Positions 49,114 through 58,541 of a stretch of DNA of 64,000 bases are shown in pieces. Made by a program: the position numbers and the translations under genes. The DNA comes from Flavobacterium sp. CF136 (GTDB lineage: Bacteria; Bacteroidota; Bacteroidia; Flavobacteriales; Flavobacteriaceae): assembly GCF_000282055.1 (NCBI RefSeq), contig NZ_AKJZ01000051.1, positions 50,388-114,387 of the forward strand. Reading direction: 5' to 3'. The notes under the pieces are model-generated. The model was not told the origin of the DNA, searched no databases, and worked only from the letters and a program-made list of their open reading frames with translations. The stretch's first letter is position 1, and each line of letters starts with the position of its first letter.

Positions 49114-50255
49114 AACCATTAGAAGGATTAGTCGTTTTAGAATTTTGCCAGTTTTTGGCAGGACCATCTGCGGGATTAAAATTAGCCGATTTAGGAGCAA
49201 GAGTCATCAAAATTGAACGTCCTGTAAAAGGAGAAGCCTGTCGTCAATTAAACATCAAAGATCTTTTTGTTGATGACAGCAGTTTGCTTTTTCATACCAT
49301 TAACAGAAATAAAGAATCGTTTGCAGCGGATTTAAAAAACCCGGAAGATTTAATTTTAGTAAAAAAACTGATTGCCAAAGCTGATATTATGACACATAAT
49401 TTCAGACCGGGGGTGATGGATAAAATCGGGCTCACTTTTGCGGATGCATTAGCTATTAATTCCAAAATAATTTACGGAACCATTACGGGTTACGGAGACA
49501 AAGGTCCGTGGGCCAATAAACCCGGACAGGATTTGTTACTACAATCACTTTCCGGATTAAGCTGGTTAAGCGGTCGAAAAAGTCAGGAGCCGGTTCCATT
49601 TGGTTTGGCTGTTGCCGATTTAATGTGTGGCAATCATTTTGTTCAGGGAATTTTAGCAGCATTATTAAAAAGAGCCAAAACTGGGAAAGGCGTTTTGGTA
49701 GAAGTAAGTTTATTGGAATCTGTTTTGGATGTTCAATTCGAAGCAATTACTTCTTACTTGAATGATGGAGGACAACAACCGGAACGTGGAAATGTAAAAG
49801 GAAGTGCACACGCTTTTTTGAGTGCCCCATATGGTGTTTATCAAACTCAGGATAGTTATATTTCCCTGGCTATGGGAGATTTGCTTTTTATTGGAAATGT
49901 TTTAGGAATTGATTTAAATAAATATGCTGACAAACATCTTTGGTTTTCTCAAAGAGATGAAATAAGAAATATTTTAAGCGAAAAACTGCTCACTCAAACA
50001 GCTGATTATTGGTTGAATTTACTTCAAAAAGAAGGGATTTGGTGTGGCAAAGTTCTGAATTATGAAGAATTAGACAATCAATCTTTCGTGAAGGAATTAC
50101 AGCTAAAACAAACCGTAAAAAATTCAGATGGAGAAACATTAATTACTACAAGAAGCCCTATTCAATTAGACGGAGAAATTTTAGTAAGTCCAAAAGCTGC
50201 TCCTAAAGTGGGTGAAGACAATTTACAAATACACGAACAATTTTTAAACACATGA
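49110..50255 (+). CDS. Class III CoA-transferase (CaiB/BaiF), first of pair
   Basis: Transfers CoA between carboxylic acids. Family blocks: EFCQFLAGPSAGLKLADLGA, RVIKIERP, FHTINRNKES, THNFRPGVMDKIG, GYGDKGPWANKPGQD, and catalytic Asp170 in VADLMCGN, the position of the formyl-CoA-transferase nucleophile. 381 residues. A near-duplicate follows directly (4-bp overlap), similar along the full length, so the two probably form a heterodimer or are recent tandem copies. The substrate is unknown; context suggests a sugar-derived acid. Confidence 0.88.
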   Translation: MKPLEGLVVLEFCQFLAGPSAGLKLADLGARVIKIERPVKGEACRQLNIKDLFVDDSSLLFHTINRNKESFAADLKNPEDLILVKKLIAKADIMTHNFRPGVMDKIGLTFADALAINSKIIYGTITGYGDKGPWANKPGQDLLLQSLSGLSWLSGRKSQEPVPFGLAVADLMCGNHFVQGILAALLKRAKTGKGVLVEVSLLESVLDVQFEAITSYLNDGGQQPERGNVKGSAHAFLSAPYGVYQTQDSYISLAMGDLLFIGNVLGIDLNKYADKHLWFSQRDEIRNILSEKLLTQTADYWLNLLQKEGIWCGKVLNYEELDNQSFVKELQLKQTVKNSDGETLITTRSPIQLDGEILVSPKAAPKVGEDNLQIHEQFLNT

Positions 50256-51388
50256 AACCACTAGAAGATTATTTAATAATAGATTTTAGCCAGTTTCTTT
50301 CGGGTCCATCGGCGAGTTTGCGATTGGCGGATTTAGGTGCTCGTGTGATAAAAATTGAGAAACCGGGAACAGGAGATATCTGCCGAACCCTATATACTTC
50401 TGATTTGATAATGAACGGTGAATCTTCTGTTTTTCATACCATCAACAGAAACAAAGAATCATTTGCTATTGATTTCAAACAGTCTTCAGAACTCGAAAAA
50501 TTAAAAAAATTATTGGCTAAAGCCGATGTGGTGATGCATAATTTCAGACCCGGAGTAATGGAGCGAGTGGGTTTGAGTTATGATAACGTAAAAAAAATAA
50601 ATCCCAATATAGTCTATGCCGAAATTTCCGGCTATGGCACCAAATCCGAATTAAAAGATTTACCGGGGCAGGATTTATTATTGCAATCATTGACTGCCTT
50701 GACCTGGTTGAGTGGCAATCAGGAAGATGGTCCGGTACCAATGGGATTATCGATTGTGGATATGTTGGCGGGAGCACATTTGGCACAAGGAATTCTCGCT
50801 GCTTTGTACAGAAAAGCAACTCACAATATGGGTGCAAAAGTTCAGGTAAGCATGTTGGAATCGGCTTTTGATTTTCAGTTTGAAACCATTACCACTTATT
50901 TTAACGATGGTGGTGAATTGCCTGTTCGAACAAAATCCAACAATGCACATGCTTATTTGGGTGCTCCGTATGGAATTTACAAAACCAATGACGGCTATTT
51001 AGCATTGGCGATGGGGTCAATTCCGGTTTTGGCTTCGCTGTTACAGTGTGATGAATTGCTGCAGTTTCCTGAAAATAAATTTGAATTGAGAGATGAAATC
51101 AAGAACATTCTGGCTTCTCATTTAAAAACTCAGGACACTCAATTTTGGCTGGATATTTTAGAACCTGCTGATATTTGGTGTGCCAAAGTATTGAATTATA
51201 AACAACTTTTTGCTGAAGAAGGTTTTAAAATTTTAGATTTTACACAACAAGTCGAAATGCAGGATGGCTATTCGTATAAAACAACACGATGTCCGATTAA
51301 AATAGACGGAGAATATTTTACATCAACTAAAGGTTCTCCAAAATTAGGTCAGGACAATGCGCGAATTATTAAAGAATTTATTGGGTAA
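50252..51388 (+). CDS. Class III CoA-transferase (CaiB/BaiF), second of pair
   Basis: Parallel to the first copy along its whole length (DFSQFLSGPSASLRLADLGA, FHTINRNKESFAIDF, MHNFRPGVMERVG, PGQDLLLQSL). Catalytic Asp170 is kept (SIVDMLAG), so both copies look active. 378 residues. It overlaps the first copy by 4 bp and is 2 bp before the second solute-binding-type gene. Known two-subunit class III CoA-transferases (for example succinyl-CoA:malate and succinyl-CoA:benzylsuccinate enzymes) show this tandem arrangement. Confidence 0.87.
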   Translation: MKPLEDYLIIDFSQFLSGPSASLRLADLGARVIKIEKPGTGDICRTLYTSDLIMNGESSVFHTINRNKESFAIDFKQSSELEKLKKLLAKADVVMHNFRPGVMERVGLSYDNVKKINPNIVYAEISGYGTKSELKDLPGQDLLLQSLTALTWLSGNQEDGPVPMGLSIVDMLAGAHLAQGILAALYRKATHNMGAKVQVSMLESAFDFQFETITTYFNDGGELPVRTKSNNAHAYLGAPYGIYKTNDGYLALAMGSIPVLASLLQCDELLQFPENKFELRDEIKNILASHLKTQDTQFWLDILEPADIWCAKVLNYKQLFAEEGFKILDFTQQVEMQDGYSYKTTRCPIKIDGEYFTSTKGSPKLGQDNARIIKEFIG

Positions 51389-51390
51389 TA

Positions 51391-52614
51391 ATGGATAAAT
51401 TAAGAATCGCTATTAGAAAATTCGATCCTTTTGAAACTACACTTCAAAAGCTATGGGATTTGTTTTGCCTAAAAAACAATATCACAATTGAAGCTGAAAT
51501 GATTCCTTTTGAATTGCACGATCTTTATGAGGAAACTATCACAAAAGAAGGTTTAAAAAATGGGACTTGGGACATCGCACACATCAATACCGATTGGATT
51601 TTTGATGCTGCAAATGAAAAAGCGGTTCTGGATTTAAACCCATTGATTGCTGAAAATATGCCTCAAAATTATCCCGAAGGCTGGCATCAATCTTTATTGC
51701 ATTTACAGCAAATCAACAACGGAACTTACGGACTTCCTTTTCACGATGGTCCCGAATGTTTGATCTTTAGAAAAGATTTATTTGACGATTTAACCGAAAA
51801 AGAAAACTTCAAAAAGCAGTTTGGCTACGAATTGAACCCTCCAAAAACCTGGAAACAATTCACTCAAATAGCTGAATTTTTTAATCGCCCGGAAGACAAT
51901 CTTTACGGCTGTGTTTTTGCCAATTATCCTGACGGACACAATATGGTTTTTGATTTTTGCCTGCAATTATGGACCAGAGGCGGTTCTTTATTAAATACTC
52001 AAAACCAAATCAACATCAATCATACTGCAGCGATTGAAGCTTTGGATTTTTACAGAACAATCGTCAATAATAAAAATGCTGTTCATCCAAAGTCGAAAGA
52101 TTTTGGTTCCGTTGAAGCAGGAATGGCTTTCGCCGAAGGTCAGGCTGCAATGGCCATCAATTGGTTTGGATTCGCCTCAATGTGCGAAGTAATCGAAGAA
52201 TCAAAAGTAAAAGGTAAAGTAGATATTACGAAATTGCCACACGACGAAAATCATAAAACGGCTTCTCTGAATGTATATTGGCTGTACACCATTGGCACAG
52301 GAAGCAAGTACCAAAAACTGGCTTACGATTTTCTACGATTTGCCACCACGCCCGAAAGTGATAAATTGTTAACCAATGAAGGCGGAATTGGCTGTCGCAA
52401 ATCAACCTGGAACGATCCCGAAATCAACAAAACCATTCCCTTTTATCACAAGCTGGAAATGCTTCATGAAAATGCTTTGACTTTACCTCAAACTCCCGTG
52501 TGGCCTAAAGTAGCTGAGTTGATTGACCAAATGATTTTAAAAGCTATAGAAAGTGACATTTCATCCGAAAAATTATTAGAAGAAACTCAGAATGCTATTC
52601 AAAAAATTATATAG
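51391..52614 (+). CDS. Second signal-less solute-binding-protein-fold protein
   Basis: Opens directly at the fold (DKLRIAIRKFDPFETTLQKL), with no signal peptide or lipobox. Later parts are typical of family 1 sugar-binding proteins: GTYGLPFHDGPECLIFRKDL, PPKTWKQFTQIAEFF, FAEGQAAMAINWFG, YDFLRFATTPESDKLL. 407 residues. Sequence similarity to the first copy (47965-49113) is only at fold level, so it is not a recent duplication. It has no permease partners. Two different cytosolic binding-fold proteins around a CoA-transferase pair is unusual. It may bind the CoA-ester substrate or its sugar part. Function unknown. Confidence 0.7.
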   Translation: MDKLRIAIRKFDPFETTLQKLWDLFCLKNNITIEAEMIPFELHDLYEETITKEGLKNGTWDIAHINTDWIFDAANEKAVLDLNPLIAENMPQNYPEGWHQSLLHLQQINNGTYGLPFHDGPECLIFRKDLFDDLTEKENFKKQFGYELNPPKTWKQFTQIAEFFNRPEDNLYGCVFANYPDGHNMVFDFCLQLWTRGGSLLNTQNQININHTAAIEALDFYRTIVNNKNAVHPKSKDFGSVEAGMAFAEGQAAMAINWFGFASMCEVIEESKVKGKVDITKLPHDENHKTASLNVYWLYTIGTGSKYQKLAYDFLRFATTPESDKLLTNEGGIGCRKSTWNDPEINKTIPFYHKLEMLHENALTLPQTPVWPKVAELIDQMILKAIESDISSEKLLEETQNAIQKII

Positions 52615-52616
52615 TT

Positions 52617-53687
52617 ATGAATATTCCATATAAACCATTATTGCCCGAAACAACACAGCCGATTATTATTATTGGCGCGAGTGGCATTGTAAAAGATGCG
52701 CATTTACCGGCTTATAAAATGGCGGGTTTTACTGTTTTTGGTATTACAAACAGAACAATTTCCAAGGCACACGATATGGCGAAACAATTCGGTATTCCGA
52801 ATGTTTTTGAAAATGTAGCTGATGCCGTAAAAAATGCTCCGTCAAATGCTGTTTATGATATTACTGTCCTGCCTGATCAATACATCGAAATCTTAGAACA
52901 ATTGCCTGACGGTGCCGCTGTACTTATTCAGAAACCGATGGGTAATGATTTAGCACAAGCGAAAGAAATTGTAGCAGTTTGCGAAAGAAAAAAATTAGTA
53001 GCTGCTATTAATTTTCAATTGCGTTTTGCTTCTTTTGTAAGTGCAGCGCGATACATAATCAATCAGGGAATTATTGGTGATTTGTACGATTTAGAAGTTA
53101 AAGTGACAGTGAATACACCTTGGGAATTGTTTCCTCTTATTAAAGAACATCCAAGGTTGGAAATCCTATTTCACAGTGTGCATTATATTGATTGTATTCG
53201 TTCTTTTTTAGGAAATCCAAAAGGTGTTTATGCTAAAACTACCAATCACCCTTTGAAGAAATTATCATCTTGCCGTTCTTCAATTATTTTGAACTATGGG
53301 GATTCGATGCGTGTGGTTATCAATACCAATCATGATCATCATTTTGGTCCGAAACACGAAGAAAGTTACATCAAATGGGAAGGAACTAAAGGAGCAATTA
53401 AAGCCAAAATGGGCTTATTGATGAATTATCCTGATGGTTTGCCTGATGAATTTGAGTATAATGTGCCAGCTCCAACAGATGAAGCCTGCGAATGGAAAAA
53501 AATTGAATTGGAAGGCTCCTGGTTTCCTGAAGCTTTTATAGGCACAATGTCTAATTTGATGCGTTTTAAAGAAGGTTCAGATACTGTTTTACACACGAGC
53601 GTGCAAGATGTTTTAGACACTATGAAAGTGGTGGAAGCCTGCTACATTAGCAACAAAAATGGTGGAATTTCATTAGACGAATTATAA
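52617..53687 (+). CDS. Gfo/Idh/MocA-family oxidoreductase
   Basis: NAD(P)-dependent dehydrogenase or related enzyme acting on sugars or cyclitols. Rossmann fold opens IIIIGASGIVKDAHLPAYKMAG. The usual EKP motif reads QKPMG, with Gln in place of Glu, which may affect activity. The second domain contains FHSVHYIDCIRSFLGN, where the family has its catalytic His and Asp. 356 residues, cytoplasmic. It starts 2 bp after the solute-binding-type gene. Reaction not predictable. Confidence 0.82.
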   Translation: MNIPYKPLLPETTQPIIIIGASGIVKDAHLPAYKMAGFTVFGITNRTISKAHDMAKQFGIPNVFENVADAVKNAPSNAVYDITVLPDQYIEILEQLPDGAAVLIQKPMGNDLAQAKEIVAVCERKKLVAAINFQLRFASFVSAARYIINQGIIGDLYDLEVKVTVNTPWELFPLIKEHPRLEILFHSVHYIDCIRSFLGNPKGVYAKTTNHPLKKLSSCRSSIILNYGDSMRVVINTNHDHHFGPKHEESYIKWEGTKGAIKAKMGLLMNYPDGLPDEFEYNVPAPTDEACEWKKIELEGSWFPEAFIGTMSNLMRFKEGSDTVLHTSVQDVLDTMKVVEACYISNKNGGISLDEL

Positions 53688-53697
53688 AAAAATAAAA

Positions 53698-53766
53698 CAT
53701 ATAAGTCATATAAGTTCATTTAACCTTTCGTGTAAGCAAACTTTTTAAACTTATATCACTTATATG
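53698..53766. repeat. CATATAAGT inverted repeat within the operon
   Basis: Arms 53698-53716 and 53748-53766 match at 18 of 19 positions (core CATATAAGT), loop 31 nt. It fills the gap between the Gfo/Idh/MocA and MaoC genes. Of the dispersed Flavobacterium palindrome type; it may tune downstream expression. Confidence 0.65.
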
Positions 53767-53785
53767 GTGAACAAAAAAAACAACT

Positions 53786-54226
53786 ATGTATTTTAAATCA
53801 ACTTTTTTCGAAGACTATCAACTTAATGATAAAAGAGTTACATTAGGCAGAACTATTACAGAAACCGATTTTGTAGTTCATGCGGGACATACTGGCGATT
53901 TTTTCCCACATCATATGGATGAAGAATGGTGCAAAACACAGCCTTTCGGTCAAAGAATTGCTCACGGAACGATGGTTTTCAGCATTGGCATAGGTTTGAC
54001 CGCATCTGAAATAAATCCGGAAGCTTTTTCGAAAGGTTACGACAGAATGCGATTTGTAAAACCCGTTCACATTGGCGACACCATCCATTCTGAAATTACC
54101 ATTTCTGAAAAAGGAGAAGCCAAAAAACCGGATATGGGAACCGTAACAGAGCATGTTGAAATCATTAACCAAAGAGGCGAAGTGGTATTGGTATGCGACC
54201 ATTTATTATTAGTAAAAAAGAAATAA
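53786..54226 (+). CDS. MaoC-type hydratase (hot-dog fold)
   Basis: Adds water to, or removes it from, an enoyl/hydroxyacyl-CoA. The hydratase dyad is visible as Asp38 and His43 in [12 protein letters not shown], with the typical following [13 protein letters not shown] and [13 protein letters not shown] segments. 146 residues, single hot-dog. Its presence beside two CoA-transferases supports a CoA-thioester pathway. Family members also include mesaconyl-CoA and other beta-hydroxyacyl-CoA dehydratases. The substrate is not known. Confidence 0.87.
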   Translation: MYFKSTFFEDYQLNDKRVTLGRTITETDFVVHAGHTGDFFPHHMDEEWCKTQPFGQRIAHGTMVFSIGIGLTASEINPEAFSKGYDRMRFVKPVHIGDTIHSEITISEKGEAKKPDMGTVTEHVEIINQRGEVVLVCDHLLLVKKK

Positions 54227-54247
54227 CCTTAAAACCACAATACAGCT

Positions 54248-55552
54248 ATGCAAGTAACCAACCAGACTGGTGATCAACATGAAGTCCCAACAGAACAAGG
54301 AACAGGAAATAAATATTTGTTGCCTTTTATCTTAATTACCAGCTTATTTTTCCTTTGGGGAATGGCTCATAATCTGGATTCTATTTTAATCCCGCACTTG
54401 AAAAAGGCTTGTGAATTAAACAATCGTCAATCGACATTGATTGATACCTCTGTCTTTTTTGCTTATTTTATTATGGCAATTCCTGCCGGAATGCTCATCA
54501 AACGATTTGGTTACAAGAACAGTATTATAATTGGACTATTGGTTTTTGCAACCGGTGCATTTCTATTTGTACCCGCCGCAAACACCAGAACATATGAACT
54601 ATTCTTATTTGCATTGTTTGTAATTGGTTGTGGCTTGACTATTTTAGAAACCAGTGCCAATCCATATGCAGCTATTTTAGGACCTGCAGAATCTTCATCT
54701 AAAAGATTGAATTTGGCAGCTTCCTTTAATGGATTAGCCGCAATGGTAGCTCCAATTGTTGGTTCATTATTTATCTTATCCGGTAAAACCAATACACCCG
54801 AGCAAATGGCAGCTATGCCAGCTGCAACAAAAGCAGCCTATTTATTAGAAGAAGCTTCGGCTGTAAAAGTACCATATATCATTTTGGGGAGTGTATTAGT
54901 CCTGGTTGCTATATTATTCTATTTTATGCATCTTCCTTCGATGAAACCACAACATACAGAAGCAGAAATTAAACCTGGTTTTTTCTCTGTTTTGAAATTT
55001 TCTCATCTGAGTTGGGCTGTAGTTGCTCAATTCTTTTATGTAGGAGCGCAGGTTTGTATCACTAGTTTTTTTATCAGAATTGCACAACAAGGTGCCGGAT
55101 TAGACGAAAAAACAGCCGGATATTACCTCGGAATTTATGGTTTCCTCTTTATGGCAGGTCGTTTTATTGGAACCTTCTTTTTAAAATTTGTTAAAGATTA
55201 TGTTTTACTTTCTATCTACTGTATCATTAGCGTTTTTCTTTGCTTAGTGGCTATTTATGGATCAGGGATTTATGTTATTTATGCACTGGGTGGTATTGGA
55301 TTTTTTATGTCTATCATGTTTCCTACCATTTTCTCTTTGGGATTAGTAGGCTTAAAATCGAATACAGAAACTGGTTCTTCCTGGTTAGTAATGTCTATCG
55401 TAGGTGGAGCGATACTTCCTTATGGCATGGGGACATTAATCGATATGAAACATGATGATATTCAGGCAGGATATATTATTCCTTTAGTGTGCTTTGTGAT
55501 TATTCTTTATTTCGGAGTATTTGGGCATAAAGTAAAAAACATCATTTCTTAG
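54248..55552 (+). CDS. FucP-type sugar:proton symporter (MFS)
   Basis: Major facilitator permease of the L-fucose/glucose-galactose group. About twelve hydrophobic segments over 434 residues, beginning LLPFILITSLFFLWGMAHNL, the FucP signature, followed by DTSVFFAYFIMAIPAGMLI and LETSANPYAAILGP. It is last in the operon, 21 bp after the MaoC gene, and ends at a clear terminator (55574-55619). It probably imports the sugar metabolised by the enzymes encoded upstream. L-fucose, L-rhamnose or another hexose is possible, and the operon partners do not decide. Confidence 0.88.
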   Translation: MQVTNQTGDQHEVPTEQGTGNKYLLPFILITSLFFLWGMAHNLDSILIPHLKKACELNNRQSTLIDTSVFFAYFIMAIPAGMLIKRFGYKNSIIIGLLVFATGAFLFVPAANTRTYELFLFALFVIGCGLTILETSANPYAAILGPAESSSKRLNLAASFNGLAAMVAPIVGSLFILSGKTNTPEQMAAMPAATKAAYLLEEASAVKVPYIILGSVLVLVAILFYFMHLPSMKPQHTEAEIKPGFFSVLKFSHLSWAVVAQFFYVGAQVCITSFFIRIAQQGAGLDEKTAGYYLGIYGFLFMAGRFIGTFFLKFVKDYVLLSIYCIISVFLCLVAIYGSGIYVIYALGGIGFFMSIMFPTIFSLGLVGLKSNTETGSSWLVMSIVGGAILPYGMGTLIDMKHDDIQAGYIIPLVCFVIILYFGVFGHKVKNIIS

Positions 55553-55573
55553 TTAAACTTCAATTATTTTTAT

Positions 55574-55619
55574 AAATTTCCAAGATGTTCAGTTATAATA
55601 CCTAACATCTTGGAAATTT
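55574..55619 (+). terminator. Terminator of the CoA-transferase operon
   Basis: Perfect 16-bp stem AAATTTCCAAGATGTT with its inverse (55574-55589, 55604-55619), 14-nt loop, T-rich 3' end, directly after the FucP gene. Confidence 0.85.
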
Positions 55620-55651
55620 TATTTTAAACTCATTTATATTCAAAACTTATA

Positions 55652-56758
55652 ATGAAAAAAACTTTTCTGACCTTTTATCTCTGTTTATTTGTTTTTAACA
55701 GTGCTTTATACGCTCAAAAAGACAAAGATCAGTACGATATTATTGTAGCTGCAGACGGAAGTGGAACTTTCACAAAAGTACAGGAAGCATTTGATGCTGT
55801 TCCTGAAAATAACTCAAAACGAATTATCATTTTTGTAAAACCGGGTATTTATAAGGAAAAATTAAAACTGTCATCCAAAAAGAAAAAAGTAACCTTACTA
55901 GGCGAATCATATAAAACTACTGTCCTTACTTTTGATGATTATGCTGAAATTGCAGGTGGGACCAGTAAATCTTTTAGCGTATTGATTCAAGCTGATGATT
56001 TTACAGCCGAAAATATTACTTTCGAAAATACCATTGACAGTCAATTACCTCAATATAAAAAAGGCGGGCAGGCAGTAGCCTTGATGGTTAACGGAGACAG
56101 GGCCATTTTCCATCTTTGTAAAATAACCGGTTTTCAGGATACTTTCTACCTTAAAAGCAATACCAGAACTTATATAAAAGATTGTATTATTGAAGGAACG
56201 ACCGATTTTATTTTTGGCTCAGGAATTTCTTTGTTTGAAAATTGCTTTATCAACAGTATAAAAGGTTCTCATATTACTGCCAGCAACCAGGATGCAGGAA
56301 AAAACAAATACGGCTTCGTGTTTAAAGATTGTGTCTTTTTAAATTATAATGGTAATAATACAATTACGACAACATTAGGAAGACCCTGGGGTGCCGGTGC
56401 CAATGTAGTTGTTTTAAATTCCTACGAAGGCTCGCACATTATAGCTGATGGCTGGGCTATTTGGTCAAAAGACCCTGAACATAAAGCTTTCAAAAATTGG
56501 GAAACGACTTATTATGCAGAATACAATTGTTTTGGTCCGGGTTATAACCCAAAAAACCGTTTATCCTGGACTCATCAACTGAGTAAAAAAGAAGCTTCAG
56601 AATACACAAAAGAGAAAATATTTGCTGCCAATACCACAACCGCTGCAAATCTGGAGGGAGATTGGAATCCTGAAACAGAAAATGATAAATGCCGTGAAAT
56701 TTTGCCTTCAAAGAATGCTAAAAATGCTGATGGTGTTTTTCAAAAAGGCTTCAATTAA
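55652..56758 (+). CDS. Secreted pectin methylesterase (CE8), second copy
   Basis: De-esterifies pectin. Signal peptide 1-22. CE8 catalytic residues are complete: Gln140 in GGQAVAL, Asp163 in FQDTFY, nucleophile Asp185 in TTDFIFG, and Arg244 in LGRPWG. 368 residues; a C-terminal extension of about 40 residues (from TTAANLEGDW) is not present in the other CE8 protein (8216-9208). It lies after a terminator, so it probably has its own promoter, though none is clear in the short gap. It is flanked downstream by another terminator. Confidence 0.92.
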   Translation: MKKTFLTFYLCLFVFNSALYAQKDKDQYDIIVAADGSGTFTKVQEAFDAVPENNSKRIIIFVKPGIYKEKLKLSSKKKKVTLLGESYKTTVLTFDDYAEIAGGTSKSFSVLIQADDFTAENITFENTIDSQLPQYKKGGQAVALMVNGDRAIFHLCKITGFQDTFYLKSNTRTYIKDCIIEGTTDFIFGSGISLFENCFINSIKGSHITASNQDAGKNKYGFVFKDCVFLNYNGNNTITTTLGRPWGAGANVVVLNSYEGSHIIADGWAIWSKDPEHKAFKNWETTYYAEYNCFGPGYNPKNRLSWTHQLSKKEASEYTKEKIFAANTTTAANLEGDWNPETENDKCREILPSKNAKNADGVFQKGFN

Positions 56759-56762
56759 TACT

Positions 56763-56798
56763 AAGAGCGCTCTTTTAAATAATGAGCGCTCTTTTTTT
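56763..56798 (+). terminator. Bidirectional terminator between pectinesterase and fumC
   Basis: Perfect stem AAGAGCGCTC / GAGCGCTCTT (56763-56772, 56784-56793) followed by a T-run to 56798. It lies between converging genes and marks the end of the pectin region. Confidence 0.9.
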
Positions 56799-56827
56799 AA
56801 GAAATCAAAAACATTTTAATAATTAAA

Positions 56828-58213
56828 TTAAACCATTTCCTCGGGTTTAACCCATACATCAAAATCTTCAGGCGTTACATACCCTAAACGAACAGCTTCT
56901 TCTTTTAGAGTCGTTCCGTTTTTATGAGCGGTTTGTGCAATTTCAGCAGCTTTATAATAGCCAATTTTAGTATTTAAGGCCGTAACTAACATCAATGAAT
57001 TGTCTACTAATTCTTTGATTCTTTTATAATTTGGTTCAATGCCCTGAGCACAATGTTCATCAAATGAAATACAGGCATCTCCTAATAATCTTGCCGATTG
57101 AAGGAAATTAGCAGCCATAACGGGTTTAAAAACATTCAATTCATAATGTCCCTGCATACCGCCAACTGCAATGGCCACATCATTTCCGATAACCTGGGCA
57201 CAAACCATAGTTAAAGCTTCGCATTGTGTCGGGTTTACTTTCCCGGGCATGATGGAAGATCCCGGCTCATTTTCCGGAATGTGAATTTCGCCAATTCCTG
57301 AACGTGGTCCTGAAGCCAGCATTCTGATATCATTTGCAATTTTATTTAAAGAAACAGCCAATTGTTTTAATGCTCCGTGCGTTTCAACAATAGCATCATG
57401 TGCTGCCAAAGCCTCAAATTTATTCTCCGCAGTTACAAAAGGATGATTAGTGAATTTTGCAATGTATTCGGCAACTTTTACGTCATACCCTTTTGGAGTA
57501 TTAAGCCCAGTTCCTACAGCAGTTCCTCCTAAAGCAATTTCAGATAAATGTGCCAGGGTATTTTTTAATGCTTTTAATCCGTAAGTTAATTGGGCAGCGT
57601 AGCCTGAAATTTCCTGTCCTAATGTAAGTGGCGTTGCATCCATAAGGTGTGTACGACCAATTTTTACGACATCTTTATATGCTATGGCTTTTGCATGAAG
57701 TGTATCTCTTAATTTTTCGACGCCCGGAATTGTAGTTTCTACAACCATTTTATAAGCTGCAATATGCATTCCGGTTGGAAAAGTGTCATTTGATGATTGT
57801 GATTTATTGACATCATCATTTGCTTTTATGAATTGTTCTCCTTCGCCAATTTCAAAGCCTTTAAGAACTTGTGCGCGGTTGGCAATTACTTCGTTTACAT
57901 TCATATTGCTTTGCGTCCCCGAACCTGTCTGCCAGATTACCAACGGAAACTGATCATCTAATTTTCCTGCTAAGATTTCATCACAAACTGCTGCAATTGC
58001 ATCTCTTTTCTCGATTGGCAAAACACCTAAATCATAATTGGCATAAGCAGCTGCTTTTTTTAAATAGGCAAAACCTTCTATAATTTCTTTTGGCATTGAT
58101 GCGGATGGTCCTATTTTGAAATTGTTTCTTGAACGTTCTGTTTGTGCACCCCAATATTTATCTGCCGGGACCTGAACTTCTCCCATGGTGTCTTTTTCTA
58201 TTCTGTATTTCAT
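56828..58213 (-). CDS. fumC: Fumarate hydratase class II
   Basis: Converts fumarate and L-malate in the citric acid cycle, cytoplasmic, iron-independent tetramer. The superfamily signature [11 protein letters not shown] contains the catalytic Ser. [16 protein letters not shown] and [16 protein letters not shown] are present, as in E. coli FumC. The length of 461 residues is standard. It is a single gene with housekeeping-like sequence, converging on the pectin methylesterase gene, so not part of the glycan locus. Confidence 0.96.
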   Translation of the reverse strand: MKYRIEKDTMGEVQVPADKYWGAQTERSRNNFKIGPSASMPKEIIEGFAYLKKAAAYANYDLGVLPIEKRDAIAAVCDEILAGKLDDQFPLVIWQTGSGTQSNMNVNEVIANRAQVLKGFEIGEGEQFIKANDDVNKSQSSNDTFPTGMHIAAYKMVVETTIPGVEKLRDTLHAKAIAYKDVVKIGRTHLMDATPLTLGQEISGYAAQLTYGLKALKNTLAHLSEIALGGTAVGTGLNTPKGYDVKVAEYIAKFTNHPFVTAENKFEALAAHDAIVETHGALKQLAVSLNKIANDIRMLASGPRSGIGEIHIPENEPGSSIMPGKVNPTQCEALTMVCAQVIGNDVAIAVGGMQGHYELNVFKPVMAANFLQSARLLGDACISFDEHCAQGIEPNYKRIKELVDNSLMLVTALNTKIGYYKAAEIAQTAHKNGTTLKEEAVRLGYVTPEDFDVWVKPEEMV

Positions 58214-58274
58214 TTTGTTCTTTGTAAGGTGTTGTTTTATATATGTTAAATAAATTTCTATTGAAAAAGGATTT

Positions 58275-58346
58275 TTAGCCCCGATAGAAGTGGAAATCCT
58301 TTTGCTTTTTCTTTAAAAAGTAAAAGATTGTAGCGGATAGCGGGAA
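58275..58346. repeat. Conserved intergenic repeat with hairpin (copy 2)
   Basis: Flanks TTAGCCCCGATAGAAGTG and GTAGCGGATAGCGGGA as in copy 1 (33526-33595, opposite strand), but the central hairpin differs (CCTTTTGCTTTTT against AAAAAGTAAAAG). Located upstream of fumC; no gene is present in the rest of this gap (58214-58541) apart from the promoter at 58483-58514. Confidence 0.72.
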
Positions 58347-58482
58347 ATAGCTCCTAAAAAATATTCATTTCATTCAGTTTGAGAAGATTTAATAAAAATG
58401 AATCATGTTAGACAAAATCGTTATTTAAAATGAGTTTAAATATACGGATTATTGTGATTTTATAAAAATTGATTTCGTTTTT

Positions 58483-58514
58483 ATTGCTAAGGAAAAATAT
58501 AAAACATACATTTG
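58483..58514 (+). promoter_or_regulatory. Bacteroidota promoter of the small membrane protein
   Basis: ATTG (58483-58486), a 20-nt spacer and TACATTTG (58507-58514), a perfect TAnnTTTG. The start codon at 58542 would leave a leader of about 20 nt. Confidence 0.55.
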
Positions 58515-58541
58515 TCCTTACATTCAAAAATTCCGGAAAAC

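Noticed and set aside
47965..52614. An ABC sugar importer based on two solute-binding proteins
   Set aside because: There are no permease or ATPase genes, and neither protein has an export signal.
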